The notes beneath the pieces were generated by a model, which was not told the origin of the DNA, made no database searches, and worked only from the letters and a program-made list of their open reading frames with translations. From positions 620,001 through 684,000 of the forward strand of contig CABIZX010000002.1 of the NCBI GenBank assembly GCA_902363375.1: a stretch of 64,000 bases of DNA, read 5' to 3'. This document shows positions 1 to 9,010 of this stretch, piece after piece. A program made the translations under genes and the position numbers. This DNA is from Clostridiaceae bacterium. Its GTDB lineage: Bacteria > Bacillota > Clostridia > Clostridiales > Clostridiaceae. Numbering within the stretch: the stretch's first letter is position 1; every line of letters begins with the position of its first letter.

Positions 1-1
1 T

Positions 2-1394
2 GATAGTGAAAAGTATCCTCTTGGGGATATTTATTCCATGCAATAAGTGAAAAAGAGTTAGAAATAATTAAATCTAGCGATAGAAGAAAATTTAAAGAAG
101 AAGAAGTGTTAATAAGTAGTAAGATAGAAGGATTAAGAACTGCTATCATAAATTTTATAATAGGTGGATGTATTAGAATAATACAAAACGGTGGACAACC
201 TAAAGGTAAAAAAATAAATTTAGCTTTATTATTCATACACAGACTTCAACATCTACCCATGTAAGACAAGAAAATATCGTAAATGAGTTGTTAGAAAAGT
301 TAGAGAATGAATCTAGGTTAAATAGTGAACTATTAGATATGTATATATGTAATGGATATAATAATTTAGTTAGTTCGGTGAAAGAGTATGAATTTGAAAT
401 ACCAGGTTTAAAAAAAGTTAAAAAATATGTTAAGAGAGCTATAGATGAACAGTGGATAAATAAAGCAATAGTTAATTCTGAAAATCATGTAAATGCATTA
501 TTAGATGATGATGGACAACTAAAGCTTAGGACACCTTTAAATATATTTATTGGTGGTCAAATATTAGATAGAGGTATAACTATAACTAATCTTATAGGAT
601 TTTACTATGGAAGAACTCCTAAAAAAATGCAGCAGGACACGGTTCTACAACATTCAAGGATGTACGGATATAGAAGCAAACAAGATTTAGCAATAACAAG
701 GTTTTACACAACTACAAATTTATACAATAGAATGTTAAAAATTAATGATTTTGATATGAAGCTTAGGGAAGATTTTGAACAAGGAAATTTTGAAAAGGGG
801 ATTATTTTTATAAGTAAGGATATTAACGGTAATATTATTCCGTGTTCACCACAAAAGATTATGGTTAGTAATACGCAAGTATTAAGACCAGGAAAAACTA
901 CTACACCTGTAGGGTTTCAAACTGGATTCAAAACGTATATTAAAGGATATATAGAAAAAATAGAGCAAATATTAATGAAGAATAATAATGGTAAATTAGA
1001 AGGAAAGTTTAAAATATCAAAAGATGAAGCATGTGAAGTGATAAAATTAATATATAAGACAATTGAAATTGAAAGTGAAAATTGTATTGATGAGAAGGCT
1101 TTTGTATCATTAATAAATTATTTAAGTAAAAAAGAAGTTAATATATATTGTGGCGTAAAAAGAAATATTAGTAGATTGAGGGAGACATCAAGATACTATT
1201 CAGATATGCCATATAATAGAGATAATGATTTACGACAAGCAAAGGAAATGGCAACTACAGAACCTACTATTATGATGATGAAGCAAAATGGATACGAAAA
1301 AAAGGGATGGCGGAATGCTGAATTTTATTGGCCAGTGATTGTAACACAAGAAACAGCTAATACAGCTGTTTATACTTCAGAAATATTAAAATAA
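2..1394 (+). pseudogene. Z1-domain protein, 3' part, frameshifted; 5' end outside window
   Basis: Z1 domains occur in large ATPase-containing proteins of phage-defence and restriction clusters. The long open part (from about 230) carries the core motif IGGQILDRGITI and then a QHSRMYGYR stretch, which match the Z1 signature. Upstream, the same protein continues only if two frames are joined. The frame from base 2 ends near 47, the next runs 40 to about 212 (AIINFIIGGCIR), and the last resumes near 213 as FSFIIHTQTS. The second junction lies in a run of seven A (about 208-214), so it may be a real mutation or an assembly error. The TTG at 288 has no ribosome site and is not a true start. The N-terminal ATPase part would lie left of the window. 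The gene precedes the dGTPase gene by 29 bases on the same strand. Confidence 0.75.
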
Positions 1395-1423
1395 AATGCG
1401 CGTTTAAGTATAGGGGGATATGT

Positions 1424-2983
1424 ATGAGAGATTATAAAATGTTTAGGAGCAATCCTGAAAATGCCAGAAGAATTAAGGAAAATTTAGAAAATCATCCTTT
1501 AAGAGATTCATTTGATCGGGATAGAGATAGAATTATGTATTCTAAAGCTTTTAGAAGATTAAGCGGAAAAACTCAAATATTCTTAGCAAGTAAAGATGAC
1601 CATGCTAGAAATAGACTAACGCATACTTTAGAGGTATCGCAAATTGCTAGAACTATTGCAAAATCATTGGGCTTGAATGAAACTCTAGTAGAGGCTATAG
1701 CATTAGGGCATGATATAGGACATACTCCATTTGGTCATGTAGGAGAGAGAACTCTAGATAAAATTATGTCAGGGTGTTATGAAATAGAAGGATTTACAGA
1801 TGCACAAGTTGCATCTGGTTATATAGGGTTTAAACATAATTGGCAAAGTATAAAAGTAGCTACATTATTTTCAGATGATTTATGTTTAACAACAACTACT
1901 TTATGGGGTATGCTAAATCATAGTAAAAAAAGGTATAGGGAGTGTGATTATCATACTAATAATAATGAGGGAAGTAAAATATGCAAATTTAGATGTGATA
2001 AAATTAAAGAATGTAAATATAATAAAGCAGATGAATTAAGTTACTATAAAAATTATATGGTTGAAAGTAGTGGACATTTGGTAGAATTAGAACCTTTTAT
2101 TAGAGATGAAGATGCATGGAGTATTGAAGGATACATTGTATCAGTAGCTGACGAAATAGCACAAAGGCATCATGACATTGAGGATGCCATAGAATATAAG
2201 TTAATTTCTGAAAATGGCTTATTTGAGAAACTAAAAGATATATTTTCAGAATGCTTAAATTTAAATAGCGATTATTATAATCAAGAAGGAGTAAAGAATA
2301 ACGAAGAATGGTTAAAATCTTATGAACAACATAAAGATAATTTTAATAAGCTAAAAGAGTGTATTGATAATGATAAAAAAGAGAAATTTCTAGGATGTTT
2401 ATCAAAATTTATTGTAAATATATTAACTACTGATGTAATTTATAATACAGCTTATTTGTTTGATTCTCTTATTAATAAGTTTGATATTAAATCAGATGAC
2501 AAATTTGAAAATATAAGATTCAAGATAAAAGATGATTTAGAAATAAATAAGAAATTGTATAGCCCTTTAATGATTAAGAATGATGAGGAACTAAAAAATG
2601 TGCTAAAAAATAGAATATTAAACTCATATGAAGCACAAAAAATGGATGGTATGGGGCAATATATAATTAGAGAGTTATTTAAGGCTTATGTAGTGAATCC
2701 ACAGCAATTACCTAATAAATCTATAACTTATTTATTTAATAATTATTATAGAATTAAATATGGAGGTGGTTATAAAGCAATATTAGAGAATAATAAGTTT
2801 ATAGAAGGGGGCTTTTATGATATAGGTAATATGAGGGATGAATTGAAGGAATTACATTTTTCGAGTGAGGATAAAAACTATAAAATTGCATTACTTAGAA
2901 CAATATGTGATTATATATCAGGCATGACAGACAAATACGCTATGGAAAAGCATAGAGAATTATATAATATAGAATACAAATAG
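1424..2983 (+). CDS. dGTPase-like HD-domain triphosphohydrolase
   Basis: This family hydrolyses dGTP or other dNTPs to the nucleoside and triphosphate; some members starve phages of dNTPs. The 519-aa protein has the dGTPase N-terminus and HD metal ligands H67 (RLTHTLE), H96-D97 ([11 protein letters not shown]) and D243 ([11 protein letters not shown]). An insertion at residues 174-197 contains C174, H177, C187, C191 and C197, which could bind zinc or a cluster; I do not recall this in E. coli Dgt. ATG follows a GGGGG ribosome site. Its position between a Z1 gene and methyltransferases argues for a defence role rather than housekeeping. True nucleotide specificity is unknown. Confidence 0.88.
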   Translation: MRDYKMFRSNPENARRIKENLENHPLRDSFDRDRDRIMYSKAFRRLSGKTQIFLASKDDHARNRLTHTLEVSQIARTIAKSLGLNETLVEAIALGHDIGHTPFGHVGERTLDKIMSGCYEIEGFTDAQVASGYIGFKHNWQSIKVATLFSDDLCLTTTTLWGMLNHSKKRYRECDYHTNNNEGSKICKFRCDKIKECKYNKADELSYYKNYMVESSGHLVELEPFIRDEDAWSIEGYIVSVADEIAQRHHDIEDAIEYKLISENGLFEKLKDIFSECLNLNSDYYNQEGVKNNEEWLKSYEQHKDNFNKLKECIDNDKKEKFLGCLSKFIVNILTTDVIYNTAYLFDSLINKFDIKSDDKFENIRFKIKDDLEINKKLYSPLMIKNDEELKNVLKNRILNSYEAQKMDGMGQYIIRELFKAYVVNPQQLPNKSITYLFNNYYRIKYGGGYKAILENNKFIEGGFYDIGNMRDELKELHFSSEDKNYKIALLRTICDYISGMTDKYAMEKHRELYNIEYK

Positions 2984-3040
2984 CGAGTATAAGTACTATT
3001 AATCTTTATAAATTTAGATGAATATAGAAGGAGAGTATAT

Positions 3041-3166
3041 ATGACTAAGCATTCAGGTGGTAAAGTTGGCAAGGCAGGAAAAACATTATCAAGCACTAAA
3101 TCAACTAAGGTAGAGAAAAGCAAAGCCGGAAAGATACTAAAAGAGCATCAAGAGCAAAAGCACTAA
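3041..3166 (+). CDS. small lysine-rich protein, 41 aa, unknown
   Basis: This short gene has a good ribosome site (AAGGAGAG) 7 bases before its ATG. The product begins MTKHSGGKVGKAGKTLSS and ends in KEHQEQKH. It is rich in Lys, Gly and Ser, very basic, without membrane segments or Cys, so nucleic-acid binding is possible but only inferred. It lies 57 bases after the dGTPase gene and 91 bases before the methyltransferase gene. I do not recognise a characterised family. Confidence 0.7.
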   Translation: MTKHSGGKVGKAGKTLSSTKSTKVEKSKAGKILKEHQEQKH

Positions 3167-3257
3167 AGATAATCTATAGATATTAAAATTTTCATAAAGT
3201 ATAGAACATGTATAATATCCCAAAATACTAGACATAATCCATACTAGAGGTGATTTT

Positions 3258-3974
3258 ATGGGATTATTTTCAGAGGAAACAACCTCTGTGTGGAGTTTTG
3301 AGGAAAGAGGAAGTTGGGCCACTCATAGAGGGGATTATCCTGGTAATTGTAGTCCTATGGTGGTTAAGAATATTTTACTTAAGTATACTAAAGAGAATGA
3401 TATAGTTCTAGATCAGTTTCTAGGAAGTGGTACAACTGCTATAGAGGCCTTACTATTAAATCGAAAGATGATAGGTATTGATATAAATAAGAAAGCTATT
3501 GATATATCTAAAAAAAGAATAAGGGATATATTAGGTGACTGTGTTATAAAGCTAGGAGATGCACGAAAACTAGATCTCCATGATAATACAGTGAATTTAA
3601 TTTGTACGCATCCGCCCTATATGGATATAATTAAATATAGTAATGACATAAAAGGTGATTTATCTAGAGTTAGTAAAGATGAATTTTTCAGTTCCATGGA
3701 TAAGGTAGCTAGTGAGTGTTATAGGGTTCTTAGAAAAGGCTCTAAATGTGCAATTATAATGGGAGATATAAGGAAAAATGGATATATTGAGCCGTTAGGC
3801 TTCAAAGTGATGAATATATTTTTATCTAACGGATTTTTGCTTAAGGAGATTATAATTAAAAAGCAACATAACTGTAAAAGTACAGGTAAGTGGGAAGAAA
3901 TTGCAAAAGAACGAAATTTTTTATTAATACAACATGAATATATTTTCGTTTTCGAAAAGGGCTATTTAAAATAG
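3258..3974 (+). CDS. DNA methyltransferase (FLGSGTT / HPPY type)
   Basis: The 238-aa protein is an S-adenosylmethionine-dependent amino-methyltransferase. The AdoMet site FLGSGTT is at residues 54-60 and the catalytic HPPY at 118-121, so the AdoMet motif comes first, unlike the beta-type enzymes elsewhere in this island. The N-terminus (SEETTSVWSFEERGSWATH) resembles stand-alone methylases in restriction clusters. ATG follows GAGGTG. A TATAAT at about 3210-3215 suggests its own promoter, and a terminator overlaps its stop codon, so it is probably a separate transcription unit. Whether it makes N6-methyladenine or N4-methylcytosine, and its target, cannot be read from sequence. Confidence 0.85.
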   Translation: MGLFSEETTSVWSFEERGSWATHRGDYPGNCSPMVVKNILLKYTKENDIVLDQFLGSGTTAIEALLLNRKMIGIDINKKAIDISKKRIRDILGDCVIKLGDARKLDLHDNTVNLICTHPPYMDIIKYSNDIKGDLSRVSKDEFFSSMDKVASECYRVLRKGSKCAIIMGDIRKNGYIEPLGFKVMNIFLSNGFLLKEIIIKKQHNCKSTGKWEEIAKERNFLLIQHEYIFVFEKGYLK

Positions 3975-3985
3975 CTCTTTTTTAA
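3957..3985 (+). terminator. rho-independent terminator
   Basis: GCTATTT and AAATAGC form a stem that overlaps the last codons of the methyltransferase gene and is followed by a run of T. Confidence 0.7.
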
Positions 3986-4016
3986 TGTAAAATTACATCT
4001 ATGGAGGTATATAAAT

Positions 4017-4784
4017 ATGAAATATTACTATGAAGATAAAAATTTTAAACTTATTTTAGGCGATTGCTTAAAAGCTCTAAATAAACTACCAGAAAAGTCC
4101 ATTGATATGATATTTTCTGATCCTCCATATTTTTTAAGTAATGATGGTATTACTTGTGCTAGTGGGAAGATGGTTTCAGTTAATAAGGGAGAATGGGATA
4201 AATCAAAGGGGTTTAAGGAAGATATATCCTTTCATAAAAAATGGCTGAAATCTTGTGATAGAGTATTAAAAGATAATGGAACGATGTGGATATCAGGTAC
4301 GTATCACTGTATTCATCAAATTGCATATGTTCTATTATCAATGGGATACTATATTATAAATGAAGTTACTTGGTATAAGCCTAATGCAGCTCCTAATTTA
4401 GGATGTAGATGTCTTACTGCAAGTCATGAGACATTATTATGGGTAAAGAAAAGCAAGAGTTCTAAACATACTTTTAATTATGAGATAGCAAAAGAATTAA
4501 ATGATGGAAAGCAGATGAGAAGTCTGTGGGAAATAAGTACTACACCTAAAAAGGAAAAAGAATTTGGAAAACATCCGACGCAAAAGCCATTTAAATTATT
4601 GGATAGAATAGTTAAAATATCAACTGAAGATGGAGATACTATACTGGATCCTTTTTGTGGTAGTTCCACTACAGGTATAGCATCAGTATTAAATAATAGA
4701 AAATATATAGGGGTTGATATATCAGAAGAGTATTTAAATATATCAAGAAGTAGAATACTACAGACAACTAAGGAGAAAAAGTAG
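4017..4784 (+). CDS. DpnA-like DNA adenine methyltransferase
   Basis: The 255-aa beta-type amino-methyltransferase has DPPY at residues 35-38 near the N-terminus, the HPTQKP motif at 186-191 and the AdoMet site DPFCGSSTTG at 211-220. This order matches the second (DpnA-like) methylase of DpnII-type systems, which in the known system modifies GATC and also single-stranded DNA. The stop codon abuts the ATG of the Dam/DpnM-like methylase, and the nuclease gene follows, so the three read as one restriction-modification operon. GATC specificity is inferred from the neighbours. Confidence 0.85.
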   Translation: MKYYYEDKNFKLILGDCLKALNKLPEKSIDMIFSDPPYFLSNDGITCASGKMVSVNKGEWDKSKGFKEDISFHKKWLKSCDRVLKDNGTMWISGTYHCIHQIAYVLLSMGYYIINEVTWYKPNAAPNLGCRCLTASHETLLWVKKSKSSKHTFNYEIAKELNDGKQMRSLWEISTTPKKEKEFGKHPTQKPFKLLDRIVKISTEDGDTILDPFCGSSTTGIASVLNNRKYIGVDISEEYLNISRSRILQTTKEKK

Positions 4785-5702
4785 ATGAAAAATATTAATG
4801 CAAAGCCGTTTTTAAAATGGGCAGGTGGAAAATCAAAGCTTATACCAGAATTAGAAGCTAGATATCCAAGGAAATTATTAGAAGGAAAAATAACCACATA
4901 TATTGAGCCATTCATAGGTGGAGGAGCTGTTTATTTTGATATTATGTCAAAATTTAATTTTGATACTGTTATAATCAATGATATAAATAGTGAATTAATT
5001 CTTACATATAGAGTTATAAAGGAGCAAGTAGATACATTAATAAAAAAATTAAGCTCTTATCAAGAGGAATATAATAATCTTCAAACTACAGAAGAAAAGG
5101 AAGAGTACTTCTATGAAATAAGAAATAAGTTTAATAATGGAAAAGGAAATGTAAATTATGCTTTAATAGATGATAAAGAAACAGAACATGCTGCCTATAT
5201 GATTTTCCTAAATAAGTCATGCTTTAATGGATTATATAGAGAAAATAAAAAGGGTGGATTTAATGTTCCGTTTGGTAAAAAGGATACAATAAATATATAT
5301 GATGAAGAGAATTTAAGAAATGCTAGTAAGGTGCTGAAAAATACTATAATATTAAATGGAGACTTTGAGGAAATATACAAATATGTTAACAAAAATACAT
5401 TTATTTACATGGATCCACCGTATAGACCTTTAAGCGGAAAGGGGAGTTTTAAAGACTACTCTAAAGAAGAGTTTAATGATGACTCTCAAATAAGACTAGC
5501 TAATTTATATAAAAGTATGTCAGCGGCTGGTGCAAAAATAATTGAAAGCAATTCTGATCCTAAGAATTCAGATGAAGAAGATATATTTTTTGATGAATTG
5601 TATAGTGAATTTACTATAGATAGAATAATGGCAGCAAGAAATATTAATAGCAAAGGAACAGGAAGAGGAAAAATATCGGAAATACTTATTAGAAATTATT
5701 AA
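4785..5702 (+). CDS. DpnM/Dam-family GATC adenine methyltransferase
   Basis: The 305-aa alpha-type N6-adenine methyltransferase begins with KPFLKWAGGK (residues 7-16), then EPFIGGG (41-47, AdoMet loop), FNGLYREN, VPFGKK, and the catalytic DPPY at 210-213. This is the Dam/DpnM family, most of which methylate A in GATC. It starts at the base directly after the preceding stop codon. With the MutH/Sau3AI-like nuclease 19 bases downstream it forms the protective half of a GATC restriction system. Confidence 0.92.
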   Translation: MKNINAKPFLKWAGGKSKLIPELEARYPRKLLEGKITTYIEPFIGGGAVYFDIMSKFNFDTVIINDINSELILTYRVIKEQVDTLIKKLSSYQEEYNNLQTTEEKEEYFYEIRNKFNNGKGNVNYALIDDKETEHAAYMIFLNKSCFNGLYRENKKGGFNVPFGKKDTINIYDEENLRNASKVLKNTIILNGDFEEIYKYVNKNTFIYMDPPYRPLSGKGSFKDYSKEEFNDDSQIRLANLYKSMSAAGAKIIESNSDPKNSDEEDIFFDELYSEFTIDRIMAARNINSKGTGRGKISEILIRNY

Positions 5703-5721
5703 TTTATAGGGGGATGGAATT

Positions 5722-6375
5722 TTGAAGTTAAAAGATGCAGTAATGTATTTAGAAGAATTAAAAGGAAGAAAGTTTGAGGATATTTTTAGTGAAGAACAAT
5801 TAAAGGACATAATAAAAAATAAGGGTAAAAGTGGACAGATTATAGAATTAGCAATTGGATTAAAAAATACTAATGTAACATTAGACTTTGAAGATGGTGA
5901 ATTAAAAACTAATAAATGTGATAATAAATCTAAACCTTTAGAAACTATGTTTATTACACAAATTTCAACAATGATAGATGATCTATTAAAGGGAAAAAAC
6001 TTTGAAGAGTGTAAAGTATTTAAAAAAATAAGTAATTTATTATATGTACCTATTTGTAAAGTTGGAGAGCCAAAAGAATGGTTTATTATTGATGCAATTA
6101 ATATTAATTTAAATGAGGACAAGCACAAAAAATTAAAAGCTCAGTTAGAAGAAGATTACTATTCTATTTGTAAGCAGTTAAAAGAGCATATAGAGACTTC
6201 AAATGATGGATTTATTCATACATCTAATGGCAAGTATATTCAAATTAGAAGTAAAGACTCCAAGCCGTATTTTTCTATATATTCTAAAGTATATGATAGG
6301 TATATTTCTAATAAAAATCATGCCTTTTATTTCAAGAAAGAGTTTATGAAATACATTTTAGATATGGACAAGTAG
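5722..6375 (+). CDS. MutH/Sau3AI-like restriction endonuclease
   Basis: The 217-aa protein has GKSGQIIE at residues 35-42, then D55 and E60-L-K62 (DFEDGELK). This matches the MutH/Sau3AI arrangement of an early Glu, then Asp and Glu-x-Lys, a PD-(D/E)XK core that cuts at GATC. It lies directly after a Dam/DpnM-type methylase, so it is most likely the cutting subunit of a GATC system; DpnII itself is a different nuclease. The start is TTG with a strong AGGGGG site upstream; a nearby ATG is out of frame. It is shorter than Sau3AI and close to MutH in size. Assignment rests on motif and context, not on a search. Confidence 0.72.
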   Translation: MKLKDAVMYLEELKGRKFEDIFSEEQLKDIIKNKGKSGQIIELAIGLKNTNVTLDFEDGELKTNKCDNKSKPLETMFITQISTMIDDLLKGKNFEECKVFKKISNLLYVPICKVGEPKEWFIIDAININLNEDKHKKLKAQLEEDYYSICKQLKEHIETSNDGFIHTSNGKYIQIRSKDSKPYFSIYSKVYDRYISNKNHAFYFKKEFMKYILDMDK

Positions 6376-6401
6376 TATAGTAAGAAAGTGAGAATATAGA
6401 T

Positions 6402-7010
6402 ATGCTGTGCAAGGATATGTTTGAAATAGTAAAATCATTGCCCTTTGATGAAAAAATTCAGGTATGTGAAGATGGAGATGTTTCAATATACTTGATTAGA
6501 CCGTCCCAATTAAGTAGTAGGTTTAAAAACTATGATGTTAATAAGAACTTTCAAATTTTTATTAAAGAAGGGGATAGAGAATTTAGACCTAACCATTTAA
6601 GAGTAATGATTGATTTAAATTTAAGAGTCAGATGTAGACCAGAACTCAGGAAAGATTTATTAAGATGTTTCGATAAAATATTTTATGGAGAAGATCCTGA
6701 GGTTGTAATGGAAGATATTAAAAATGAAAAATTCGAGCATTATTTAAATTCATTAAAAATTATAAGTGCTTTGTCGCAATTATTTATTATAGAGCAAAGC
6801 TATGGATATAATAAGGAAAGTAAATTCGAACCTCCAACATTATTTTATCAAGGATGGATTCGAGAATTTATAGCTAGTTCAAAGGAAATAGACAATTTAT
6901 GTATGAGTGTATGCAGATTTAGACCTCCTTCGGCTCAATATACATCAAGAGAAAATAAAAAGAGTAAGAAGTATGAAGAAGGGCTTAAGGAGCTATGGTA
7001 TTTAGAGTAA
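6402..7010 (+). CDS. unrecognised protein next to restriction nuclease, 202 aa
   Basis: I do not recognise this soluble protein. It lies 26 bases after the nuclease gene on the same strand and before a shared terminator, so it probably belongs to the restriction operon. It is charged, without signal peptide or membrane segment. Two conspicuous blocks are RPNHLRVMIDLNLRVRCRPELR (about residues 66-87), with many Arg, and the Arg/Pro-rich CRFRPP near residue 172. DNA binding, an accessory subunit or control of the operon are possible, but nothing here decides. The ribosome site before ATG is weak. Confidence 0.65.
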   Translation: MLCKDMFEIVKSLPFDEKIQVCEDGDVSIYLIRPSQLSSRFKNYDVNKNFQIFIKEGDREFRPNHLRVMIDLNLRVRCRPELRKDLLRCFDKIFYGEDPEVVMEDIKNEKFEHYLNSLKIISALSQLFIIEQSYGYNKESKFEPPTLFYQGWIREFIASSKEIDNLCMSVCRFRPPSAQYTSRENKKSKKYEEGLKELWYLE

Positions 7011-7085
7011 ATACTAAAGATGGTATTAGAAATTTATTTGATAAAAATGATTTTTATCAGTGATTGTAAGAAAATCTAGAAATTA

Positions 7086-7120
7086 AAAGAATCCTCGACC
7101 AATAATATCGGGGATTCTTT
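7086..7120. terminator. bidirectional terminator between convergent genes
   Basis: AAAGAATCC and GGATTCTTT form a stem between the 3' ends of the plus-strand restriction operon and the minus-strand gene that ends at 7119. It overlaps the latter's stop codon. Confidence 0.75.
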
Positions 7121-8072
7121 AGTTATGTGGAACTTTTATAATATTTTTTGCAAGCAATAAATGCAATGAAATCGAGTTTCCATACTTTTTATTTTCATCT
7201 AACATGGAAAATAAAGATTCCATATTTAAATAATTTAAATTCTTACTTTTGAACCAGTTAAAGAAGATTGGATTCATAGTAGTATTTTTAAAATTATAAA
7301 AATCATCACCAACACATACTAAGTAGGTAGAACTTGATTCAATAGCAGCAAGTCTCCTTAAAACAGCATCATAATTTTTACTTCTTTCAACTTCAAAAGC
7401 AGCGATAATATTACTTGTAAAACTGTCATACCATAAAACATCAATTAAATCAATATTTTTTTTAACTCTTTCTTCCTTTATGTTAGAAAGGTCTATATTT
7501 GGTATAGATAAAAGATTTTCTCTTATTTCTAAGGAATAATCTGAGTTGATTATAGGTTTTAAGTCATTTTTTGCTACTTTTACTTTAAAACCAAGAGATA
7601 TACCTAATTCACATAATAAGATTTGGATAGCTGGATGTCTATCCTTACTAGGTAAGGATTCTATAAATAATTTATAATTATTTCTCTTAGCGAGCATATG
7701 AAGATTGCATATATTAAATTTGGTAGTAAATTCATTAATTCCATTCTTATTACCAATTCTGAAAATGCCATCGCCTTTGTAATGAAAAATAACTCTATTA
7801 TTTTTTCTATCGTATCCAGTGAAAAATTCTTTTTTTATCATTTTTTCATCTATTTCTTGTCTAAGATTAAAAAAATTAGGATGATTTAATATTATAGGTT
7901 TATTATCAATATTAATAGCAATATAATATTTACTATCTTGAGTTAATCTTTTATCTAGTTTAGTAAAATGAAGATCAGTGAATCCATGTTTTCCACAAGC
8001 TGTGATTTGATCAATTGGAGATATTAAATTATTATTTTTAAGTTTTTCTTTAAGTTGTTTATGAGACTCCAT
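7119..8072 (-). CDS. putative PD-(D/E)XK restriction-like protein
   Basis: The C-terminal half of this 317-aa protein shows a nuclease-like core. ELGISLGFKVKVAKND (about 155-170) resembles a lead-in helix and strand of restriction enzymes. IDLIDVLWYD (D211) is followed by AAFEVERS (E227, E229), then an SSSTYLVCVGDD strand. The Asp...Glu-x-Glu pattern replaces the usual Glu-x-Lys, so either the Lys lies elsewhere or the protein has lost activity. It stands divergent to a DNA methyltransferase gene 149 bases away, the usual layout of a restriction pair. I infer a type II-like nuclease but cannot name its target. Confidence 0.55.
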   Translation of the reverse strand: MESHKQLKEKLKNNNLISPIDQITACGKHGFTDLHFTKLDKRLTQDSKYYIAINIDNKPIILNHPNFFNLRQEIDEKMIKKEFFTGYDRKNNRVIFHYKGDGIFRIGNKNGINEFTTKFNICNLHMLAKRNNYKLFIESLPSKDRHPAIQILLCELGISLGFKVKVAKNDLKPIINSDYSLEIRENLLSIPNIDLSNIKEERVKKNIDLIDVLWYDSFTSNIIAAFEVERSKNYDAVLRRLAAIESSSTYLVCVGDDFYNFKNTTMNPIFFNWFKSKNLNYLNMESLFSMLDENKKYGNSISLHLLLAKNIIKVPHN

Positions 8073-8221
8073 AAATATTTCCTTTCAAGATTAAAAAAAG
8101 TATGAACTAAATTTAGTTTTTCCCAGAATAAAAATATGATGTATATATTATAAAGAAAAAGTAATAAACCATAAAGATATGATATATAAATAATATAAAG
8201 CAATAATATAGGAAATTACTT

Positions 8222-9010
8222 ATGGAATTAAATAAAATTTATAATTGTGATTGTTTAAACGGCTTAAAAATGATGGAAGATGAATATGTTGATATGGTTA
8301 TTACATCACCTCCTTATGATGAACTAAGAAATTATGATGGTTATGCATTTACCCATTACTATTTCTTGGAGATTGTAAAAGAATTATATAGGGTAATTAA
8401 AAAAGGTGGAGTAATCATATGGATTGTAAATGATCAGACGCAAAAGCACTCTGAATCAGGAAGTTCTTTTAGACAAGCCTTAGAATTTAAAGAATTAGGA
8501 TTTTGTATTTATGATACTATGATTTTTGCTAAAAATAATCCAGTCCCATTAAATCATGATAGATATGAACAAAGTTTTGAGTATATGTTTGTATTCAGTA
8601 AAGGGAAGATAAAAACATTTAATCCTATTAAAGAAGAATGTAAGTTTTCAGGAAAACAAAGGAGTGGGACACGTAGACAGAATTCCAGTGGAAAATTAAA
8701 AAAAATTAATACAGAAGGAAAAGTAAAAAACAAAAAAATAAAGGGAAATATATGGTATTATAGTGTTGGAAATATAGAAACTAATGATAAAATAGCTCAT
8801 AATCATGAAGCTATTTTCCCAGAAGAACTAGTTAAAGATCATTTATTATCATGGACTAATGAAAATGAACTAGTATTAGATATATTTATGGGTTCAGGAA
8901 CAGTAGCTAAAGTAGCTTTAGAAAATAAGCGTAATTTTATAGGGTTTGAAGTCTCTAGAAAAAAATGTGATGATGCTAATTTAAGATTAAAAGAATTAGG
9001 TTTAAGTTAG
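8222..9010 (+). CDS. DNA methyltransferase, TSPPY beta type
   Basis: The 262-aa amino-methyltransferase has TSPPYDELRNYDG at residues 28-40 and the AdoMet loop DIFMGSGT at 220-227. TSPPY is common in N4-cytosine methylases but also occurs in adenine methylases. A lysine-rich stretch at about 142-175 probably forms part of the DNA-recognition region. The gene is divergent from the putative nuclease gene, which suggests a restriction-modification pair. The ribosome site (AGGA) is weak, and the AT-rich gap of 149 bases must hold both promoters. Confidence 0.88.
   Translation: MELNKIYNCDCLNGLKMMEDEYVDMVITSPPYDELRNYDGYAFTHYYFLEIVKELYRVIKKGGVIIWIVNDQTQKHSESGSSFRQALEFKELGFCIYDTMIFAKNNPVPLNHDRYEQSFEYMFVFSKGKIKTFNPIKEECKFSGKQRSGTRRQNSSGKLKKINTEGKVKNKKIKGNIWYYSVGNIETNDKIAHNHEAIFPEELVKDHLLSWTNENELVLDIFMGSGTVAKVALENKRNFIGFEVSRKKCDDANLRLKELGLS

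Noticed and set aside
288..1394. Complete gene starting with TTG at 288
   Set aside because: No ribosome site, and Z1 similarity continues upstream in other frames to the window edge; treated as a broken partial gene.
2911..3322. Minus-strand small genes opposite the 41-aa protein
   Set aside because: No ribosome sites, and hydrophobic low-complexity products typical of antisense AT-rich DNA.
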